Assembly: GCF_001653515.1 (NCBI RefSeq)
Contig: NZ_LYOY01000051.1
Span: 950,001 to 1,014,000 of the forward strand
Direction of reading: 5' to 3'
Length of the DNA: 64,000 nt
Source of the DNA: Streptomyces sp. ERV7
GTDB taxonomy: Bacteria; Actinomycetota; Actinomycetes; Streptomycetales; Streptomycetaceae
Positions 58,748 to 64,000 of this stretch are shown here, piece by piece. How positions within the stretch are numbered: the stretch's first letter is position 1; every line of letters begins with the position of its first letter. The notes beneath the pieces are model-generated. The model saw only the letters and a program-made list of their open reading frames with translations. It had not been told where the DNA came from and made no database searches. The position numbers were made by a program, and so were the translations under genes.

Positions 58748-59788
58748 TCAGAGCAGGGTGAGCTGGGTCGGGCCGACCGGCTCCGGCTCCACGCGCTGCG
58801 GAATGCGCCGGGCCGCGCCCCGGTGCGCCGGTCCGATGCCGAACTCGGTGGCCAGGTCGTGTACTTGGCGGGTGATCCGGCGCTGGTACCACTTCGGGGC
58901 GTAGGCGCCCTCCGCGTACAGCCGCTCGTACCGCCGCACCAGATGGGGATGGTGCTCGGCGAGCCAGGCCATGAACCACTCGCGCGCCCCCGGCCGCAGA
59001 TGCAGCACCAGTGGCGTCACCGAGGTGGCGCCGGAGGCGGCGATCGCGCGGACGGTGGCCCGCAGCTGGTCGGGGTGGTCCCCGAGGAAGGGGATGACCG
59101 GGGCCATCAGGACCCCGCAGCCGATGCCGTGATCGGTCAGCGTCCGTACGACGTCGAGGCGGCGCTCGGGTGCGGGCGTGCCCGGCTCGACCGTGCGCCA
59201 CAGGGCGTCGTCCAGGAACCCCACGGAGACGGAGATGCCTACGTGGGTCACTTCGGAGGCCTGCTGGAGCAGCTCCAGGTCGCGCAGGATCAGCGTGCCC
59301 TTGGTGAGGATGGAGAACGGGTTGGCGTGGTCGCGCAGCGCCTCGATGATCCCCGGCATCAGCCGGTAGCGGCCCTCGGCGCGCTGGTAGCAGTCGACGT
59401 TGGTGCCCATGGCGATGTGCGCGCCCTGCCACCGGCCGGAGGCGAGATGGCGGCGCAGCAGCTCGGGCGCGTTGACCTTGACGACGATCTGCGAGTCGAA
59501 GCCGAGCCCGGTGTCGAGGTCGAGATAGCTGTGCGTCTTGCGGGCGAAGCAGTACACGCACGCGTGGGTGCAGCCCCGGTAGGGGTTGACGGTCCACTCG
59601 AACGGCATCCGGGACACCCCGGGCACCCGGTTGACGATCGAACGCGCGCGGACCTCGTGAAAGGTGACCCCGCGGAACTCGGGGGTGTCGACGGTACGGG
59701 TGACCACCGCGTCCGCGTCGAACAGCGCGGCCGCGCGGCCCGCGCCCGGTGGCACCGGATCGTTCTCGGCCAGATTGTCCCAGCGCAT
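58748..59788 (-). CDS. Radical SAM protein, Rv2578c/SPL-like family
   Basis: 346 aa; ATG 59788. The iron-sulfur motif C-x3-C-x2-C is in NPYRGCTHACVYCFAR, preceded by RMPFEWTVNPYRG as in the Rv2578c family. It continues with IVVKVNAPELLRRHL, AMGTNVDCYQ, ILTKGTLILRDLELL and a C-terminal helical domain (KWYQRRITRQVHDLATEF). Resembles spore-photoproduct-lyase-like radical SAM enzymes; substrate unknown. Monocistronic. Confidence 0.9.
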   Translation of the reverse strand: MRWDNLAENDPVPPGAGRAAALFDADAVVTRTVDTPEFRGVTFHEVRARSIVNRVPGVSRMPFEWTVNPYRGCTHACVYCFARKTHSYLDLDTGLGFDSQIVVKVNAPELLRRHLASGRWQGAHIAMGTNVDCYQRAEGRYRLMPGIIEALRDHANPFSILTKGTLILRDLELLQQASEVTHVGISVSVGFLDDALWRTVEPGTPAPERRLDVVRTLTDHGIGCGVLMAPVIPFLGDHPDQLRATVRAIAASGATSVTPLVLHLRPGAREWFMAWLAEHHPHLVRRYERLYAEGAYAPKWYQRRITRQVHDLATEFGIGPAHRGAARRIPQRVEPEPVGPTQLTLL

Positions 59789-59953
59789 ACACGCCTCCTC
59801 GGGCCTCGTCCGTAGCACTGACCTCAGAATAGAACACCTGTTCCCATGATCGTGGCAACCCCGATTTTGGGGGCCCGCACCCGAGGTGATTGGCTTTGCC
59901 CACCCCGAATCCGGGCGCACCCCCCGGATGTCACGAGTGCTGGAGGAAGAGCC

Positions 59954-60397
59954 ATGGCGCAGGTCGAGGCCACCACGGAGCGGATCATCGCGGCGAGCCC
60001 GGAGACGGTGTTCGACACCGTGGCCGACTACAAGGACAGCCGCCCGAAGCTTCTGTCCGAGCACTTCAGCGAGTACCAGGTGCGCGAGGGCGGCGACGGC
60101 GAGGGCACCCTCGTCCACTGGAAGCTCCAGGCCACCAGCAAGCGCGTGCGCGACTGCCTCCTGGAGGTCTCCGAGCCGACCGAAGGGCAGCTGGTCGAGA
60201 AGGACCGCAACTCCTCCATGGTCACCACCTGGACCGTCACCCCCGCCGGGGAGGGCGGCTCCAGGGTCGTCGTCACCACGGTGTGGAACGGCGCGGGCGG
60301 CATCGGCGGCTTCTTCGAGAAGACCTTCGCCCCCAAGGGCCTCAACCGCATCTACGACACCGTGCTGGACAAGCTCGCCGCCGAGGTCGAGAAGTAG
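59954..60397 (+). CDS. SRPBCC (START-like) family protein
   Basis: 147 aa; ATG 59954 after GGAGGAAGAG. Polyketide-cyclase/START-like helix-grip fold: TTERIIAASPETVFDTVADY at the start, VHWKLQATSKRVRDCLLEV, SMVTTWTVTPAGEGGSRVVV and the long C-terminal helix LNRIYDTVLDKLAAEVEK. Binds a hydrophobic ligand; role unknown. Monocistronic. Confidence 0.88.
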   Translation: MAQVEATTERIIAASPETVFDTVADYKDSRPKLLSEHFSEYQVREGGDGEGTLVHWKLQATSKRVRDCLLEVSEPTEGQLVEKDRNSSMVTTWTVTPAGEGGSRVVVTTVWNGAGGIGGFFEKTFAPKGLNRIYDTVLDKLAAEVEK

Positions 60398-60653
60398 GAC
60401 CGGGCCGACAGGCCGCTGCCCCTGGGCGTTCCCGGTCGCGGTCACCGGTTCGAGTGGTTTTCATGGCGGCCCGGTGGTGCGCCCGCGCGTCCCGGGCCGT
60501 GTGAAACACGCTGATGGGGCCGTGGACACGCGCCCCTCCAGGGCGAGTTGTGCGCCCGCGCCCCGCTTCCCTTCCGCTTGCTCCCTATTAGCGCCCGATG
60601 CGCAGTATGTACGCCGCGCAGGCGAATCAGGCGGCGCGACGAGGGGAGCAGAC

Positions 60654-61761
60654 GTGGGCGGGATCACTCTGGTGAAGGACCCGGCGCAGGGCGGGTCCGA
60701 GGGGGCGCGGCGGCGGGCGCGGCGCCCCCCTCACCGAGCAGTTCCCCGCGGGCACCCGCCTCCCCGACCCCGAGTCGATCACCCCGCAGCTGGTCCACAC
60801 CATGCCGTCGGCCGTGCGCGACGGCTACATCCGCGCCTACGCCGAGGCGATGCCGCGGATCTTCCTCTATCTGGTGCCGGTGCTCGTGCTCGGCCTCCTG
60901 CTCGCCTTCTTCCTCAAGGAGAAACCGCTGGTGTCCCAGAACGCCCCCGCCGTCGAACCGGCACCCGTACCCCACGCCCGTACGGCCAACGCCCCGTACG
61001 CGAGCGGAGTTCCCGTCTGCGGAACCGTCCAGCACAGCGACGGGACCACCGTGCCGCGCGCCGCGCTCACCCTCGTCGACGTGCGCGGGCAGCAGGTCGG
61101 GCGCGGCGGCAGCGGCGAGGACGGGCGGTACGCGCTGAGCGTGCCGGGCGCCGGGTCGTACGTCCTGATCGCCGCCGCCGGAGGACACCAGCCCCAGGCC
61201 GTCTCGGTGACCGTCGGCGAGCGCCCGGTCGACCTCGACGTGGTCCTCGGCGGAGCCGGACGGCTGGCCGGCTCGGTGGTCACCGCCGACGGCACCCCGG
61301 TACGCGACGCCGCCGTCACCCTCACCGACGTACGCGGCGAGGTCGTCGCCACCACCCGAAGCGGCCGCGAAGGGGCCTATGTGATCAGCGAGTTGGTCGC
61401 GGGCGAGTACACCCTGGCCGCCAGTGCCCCCGCCTTCCGGCCCGCGGCCCTCCCGGTCAGCGTCCAGGCCTCGCGCGAGACCCGCCAGGACATCGAGCTC
61501 GCGGGCGGCGCGGTGCTGCGCGGCACGGTCAGGGCGACCGGCGGGCGGCCCGTCGAGGACGCGCGCGTGACACTGCTCGACGCCGCCGGGAACGTGGTGG
61601 ACACCCTCACCACCGGCCCCGACGGCACCTTCCGCTTCGTCGACCTCTCGTCCGGCGAGTACACCGTGATCGCGGCCGGTTATCCGCCGGTGGCCACGGT
61701 GCTCCAGGTCGCGGGCGGCGGACGCACCGAGCGGGACCTCCAACTGGGCCACGAGGACTGA
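60654..61761 (+). pseudogene. MFS (DHA2) transporter with C-terminal carboxypeptidase-regulatory-like repeats, core deleted
   Basis: GTG 60654, after GAGGGGAG, encodes the normal N-terminal tag MGGITLVKDPAQGG, but after about 22 codons the frame breaks. From 60730, one frame over, the sequence is the last extracellular loop and final helix of a DHA2 permease (LTEQFPAGTRLPDPE..., then MPRIFLYLVPVLVLGLLLAFF). About 13 helices are missing. The remaining 3' part is open from ATG 60802 (319 aa): one membrane helix followed by three carboxypeptidase-regulatory/Cna-B-like beta domains (GTVQHSDGTTVPRAALTLVD, GSVVTADGTPVRDAAVTLTD, GTVRATGGRPVEDARVTLLD), which may still be made as a single-pass membrane protein. 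Confidence 0.72.
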
Positions 61762-61895
61762 CTGTTCGTCAACCGCATGCCCGCTACACGCGGGCGTGCG
61801 CCCTATTCCGGCGTTGCCCCGCGCGGGGCCTTCGCATGGCCGTACGGTAGGTGGCACAGCCGCAGATCCTTGCGGCGGGGAAGGAGCCTCCACCC

Positions 61896-64000
61896 ATGGA
61901 CAGTGGCACTCCGCCGACACTGCCGCGGCAGTCCGCCGTGGCCGGACGGATTCCGCTTGCCGTGATCGTCGTGGACGGCGACGGGCTGGTCTCGCACTGG
62001 TCGACCGGTGCGCGCCGGCTCTTCGGGCCCGCCCGCGAGGAGGCGGTCGGCAGGCCCGCCCTCGATCTGCTCCCGGTCTCCGGGGCGCTGCGCGAGGACC
62101 CGTCCGACGACGTCCTGCGGGAGCTGGACGCCTACGACGCGTTCGGCCCCGCCCTGGACGCCTCGCTCAACGGTCTGACCTCGTACCCCACGGCCGGGCG
62201 GGCCACCCTCTCGGATCCCGGGCGGCCTCGCGTCGATGTGCTCTGGTGGGCGTATCCGCTGGTCGGGCCGGGCTCCGAGCAGCTCCTCGTGCTGGCGGCG
62301 GACGCCCGGCTGCTGCACGCCGAGCACCCGGGGCCCGGCCGGGGCGGCGTGGAGCGGATAGCACCCGGATTCGCGCTGCACACCGAGTTCCAGGGCGCCG
62401 AGGAGCTGGCCGGACGGCTGCCCGAGATCCTGCCCAGCATGAGCGTCGGGGAGAGCTCCCGGATCGTCTCGCAGGTGCTCGAACTCGGCTATCCCGTCCT
62501 GGAGTTCAGCCAGCACGACCGGGTGCCCGTGACGCCCGACTGGGGTGTGCCCCGCCGCCCCGGGCGCAGGGCCGTCCAGGGCGCCGGACAGGCACCGGCC
62601 GCCGTCGGCACGGCGCCCGCCCCCGATTTCGAGCAGGATCTCGAGTACGCCGCCGTGCGCGAGCGGCTGGAGTTCCTCAACGAGGTCAGTGGCCGAATCG
62701 GTTCCTCCCTCGATCTGTCCCGGACGATCCACGAGGTGAGCGCCGCCGTGGTGCCGCGCTTCACCGATGTCGCGGGCACCTATCTGCGTGAACAGGTCAT
62801 CGCCGGTGAGGGGTTCCCGGACGGGCCGCCGGACGAGACCACCCTGTGGCACCGCGTCGCCGTGGAGCACGTCGACGCACCCGGGCGGTGGGACGACGTC
62901 GTACCGGTCGGCGAGTCCATGCCGTTCCCCGCGCACACCCCCTTCTTCCAGTGCATGACCTCTGGGGAGCCCGTGCTCGTCCCGCGGATCAGCGAGCAGA
63001 TGGGCACCGCCATCGCCTCGCAGTTCGAGAAGCGCGACATCCGGCCTCTGATCAACGGCCGGTCGATGCTGGTGGTTCCCCTCAAGGCGCGCAATGTGGT
63101 GCTCGGCTTCATGATCCTGCTGCGCCACGCGGAGCGGGCCGAGTTCAACGACATGGACCGGGTGACCGGCGCCGAACTCGCCGCCCGCGCCGGGCTCGTG
63201 CTCGACAACGCCCGGATGTACACCTACCAGGAGAGCGTCGCCGAGACCCTCCAGGACTCGATGCTGCCGCAGGTCACCCCGCAGATGACCGGCTGCGACA
63301 CGGCGACGCGCTATCTGCCTGGCACCCTGCTCGGCCGGGTCGGCGGCGACTGGTTCGACTCCGTCAAGCTGCCCGGCTCCCGGATCGCCCTCGTGGTCGG
63401 CGACGTCATGGGCCACGGCCTCAACTCCGCCGCGATGATGGGTCAGTTGCGCACCGCCGTACAGACCATGGCGGCCCTGGACCTGCCGCCCGCGCAGCTC
63501 CTGCGCAATCTGGACGACCTGGCACAGCGGCTCGGCGAGCACTATCTGGCGACCTGTCTGTACGCGGTCTACGACCCCATCAAGGGCGAGCTCCTGATGG
63601 CCAACGCGGGCCATGTGCCGCCGGTCCTGGTCCGCGCCGCCGACGGCCGCAGCGAGCTGCTCGACCTGCCGACCGGGGCGCCGATCGGCGTCGGCGGGGT
63701 GCCGTTCGAGGCCGTGCGGCTGCGCGTCGAGCCGGGCGACCGCCTGGTGATGTGCACCGACGGCCTGGTCGAGGTGCGGGGCGAGGACATCGGCGTGGGA
63801 CTCGCGACGCTGTGCGAGTCCGCGGCGCACCCGGCCGCCTCCATGGACGACGCCTGCGACACCATCATCCGCGCCCTGAACATCCGCGGCGGCCGCAAGG
63901 ACGACGTCGCCCTCCTGATGGCGCGGCTCAACGGCATCGCGCGCGAGGACGTGGCCGAGTGGCCGCTCGCCATAGACGCGCGCGAGGTGGCCCGGTCCCG
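61896..64000 (+). CDS. SpoIIE family protein phosphatase with PAS and GAF domains, 3' end outside the window
   Basis: Open from ATG 61896 (AAGGAG upstream) to the right edge, at least 701 residues. A PAS-like domain (about 15-150: IPLAVIVVDGDGLVSHWSTG), a linker, a GAF domain (about 250-440: EFLNEVSGRIGSSLDLSRTI...MLVVPLKARNVVLGFMILLR), then a PP2C-type SpoIIE/RsbU phosphatase (GRVGGDWFDSVKLPGSRIAL, VVGDVMGHGLNSAAMMGQLR, ANAGHVPPVLV, CTDGLVE, KDDVALLMARL) with the metal aspartates present. The last visible residues (VAEWPLAIDAREVARS) begin the RsbW-like ATPase domain normally found in these proteins. It likely controls an anti-sigma/anti-anti-sigma pair in response to a signal. Confidence 0.92.
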   Translation, partial: MDSGTPPTLPRQSAVAGRIPLAVIVVDGDGLVSHWSTGARRLFGPAREEAVGRPALDLLPVSGALREDPSDDVLRELDAYDAFGPALDASLNGLTSYPTAGRATLSDPGRPRVDVLWWAYPLVGPGSEQLLVLAADARLLHAEHPGPGRGGVERIAPGFALHTEFQGAEELAGRLPEILPSMSVGESSRIVSQVLELGYPVLEFSQHDRVPVTPDWGVPRRPGRRAVQGAGQAPAAVGTAPAPDFEQDLEYAAVRERLEFLNEVSGRIGSSLDLSRTIHEVSAAVVPRFTDVAGTYLREQVIAGEGFPDGPPDETTLWHRVAVEHVDAPGRWDDVVPVGESMPFPAHTPFFQCMTSGEPVLVPRISEQMGTAIASQFEKRDIRPLINGRSMLVVPLKARNVVLGFMILLRHAERAEFNDMDRVTGAELAARAGLVLDNARMYTYQESVAETLQDSMLPQVTPQMTGCDTATRYLPGTLLGRVGGDWFDSVKLPGSRIALVVGDVMGHGLNSAAMMGQLRTAVQTMAALDLPPAQLLRNLDDLAQRLGEHYLATCLYAVYDPIKGELLMANAGHVPPVLVRAADGRSELLDLPTGAPIGVGGVPFEAVRLRVEPGDRLVMCTDGLVEVRGEDIGVGLATLCESAAHPAASMDDACDTIIRALNIRGGRKDDVALLMARLNGIAREDVAEWPLAIDAREVARS

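Noticed and set aside
61803..63830. 675-aa open frame on the minus strand
   Set aside because: Antisense to the SpoIIE phosphatase, whose PAS, GAF and phosphatase motifs are unambiguous; the minus frame is low-complexity Arg/Gly/His-rich.
1..64000. tRNA, rRNA or CRISPR array
   Set aside because: No tRNA-like cloverleaf with the T-loop consensus, no rRNA sequence and no regularly spaced repeat-spacer pattern; the only tandem array (32591-32763) has no spacers.

Overview
The window is chromosomal DNA of a Streptomyces or a very close actinomycete. GC content is very high with strong GC3 bias, GTG and TTG starts are common, stop/start overlaps (ATGA, GTGA, TTGA) are frequent, and the gene content is typical of the genus: PucR regulator, fused nitrate reductase/sulfite-reductase-type flavoprotein, SepF-like protein, SAV_2336/VMAP conflict operon, crotonyl-CoA carboxylase/reductase (Ccr) cluster, and a SpoIIE/GAF phosphatase.

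Layout. (1) 1-4.7 kb: the 3' part of a trypsin-like peptidase gene and a STAND/NACHT-like NTPase, a two-gene NTP-dependent conflict-type locus. The NTPase frame has no stop where its recognisable sequence ends and stays open across the opposing lipoate-ligase gene. (2) 3.6-8.4 kb: LplA-like ligase, gamma-glutamyltransferase-like protein, inositol-monophosphatase-like enzyme and the 5' half of an FAD oxidoreductase. (3) 8.4-16.75 kb: an accessory island of visibly lower GC. It holds an N-terminally truncated tyrosine recombinase, a perfect 51-bp palindrome, two convergent PD-(D/E)XK-DUF2075 nuclease-ATPases that share a structured 5' leader, a 42-aa membrane ORF, and a Shedu (SduA) gene coupled to an 81-aa ORF. 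(4) 16.8-25.3 kb: 3-hydroxyisobutyryl-CoA hydrolase-like protein, then a molybdenum/nitrate block (HTH-TOBE protein, PucR regulator, small Moco-domain protein, and a nitrate reductase-flavoprotein fusion that is broken in two). (5) 25.5-34.8 kb: cobalamin riboswitch with metE, VOC protein, substrate-binding-protein-like ORF, SepF-like protein, ATPase-MazG pair, a repeat cluster, and the alkylation-repair pair Ada-AlkA/Ogt. (6) 34.85-41.9 kb: a four-gene operon (Trypco1, trypsin/VMAP, MoxR, SAV_2336-pseudokinase-MinD-like) of the VMAP conflict type. (7) 41.9-45.6 kb: NUDIX, BCCT transporter and glycerate kinase. (8) 45.8-56.7 kb: pssA/psd and the ethylmalonyl-CoA pathway operon ccr-meaA-mcl-mch-acd, with a TetR regulator and a double-domain 3-hydroxyacyl-CoA dehydrogenase. 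(9) 57-64 kb: HEAT-repeat protein, GNAT, RidA, radical SAM, SRPBCC, an MFS gene with an internal deletion, and a SpoIIE-type phosphatase that runs off the right edge.

How the parts work together. The 45.8-56.7 kb block makes (3-hydroxy)butyryl-, crotonyl- and ethylmalonyl-CoA intermediates and recycles acetyl-CoA to glyoxylate and propionyl-CoA; meaA needs cobalamin, while metE is switched off by it. Three separate conflict/defence loci (1-4.7, 10.3-16.75 and 34.85-41.9 kb) make this a defence-rich segment. The Shedu gene has a promoter matching the RecA-independent, PafBC-type DNA-damage consensus in leaderless geometry. Three metabolic or transport genes (FAD oxidoreductase, nitrate reductase fusion, MFS transporter) are broken by deletion or rearrangement. 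That points either to real erosion near mobile DNA or to assembly faults, and should be checked against reads.

Limits: all families were assigned by reading motifs and family resemblance; no search was run. Starts were chosen from ribosome-binding sites and family expectation.
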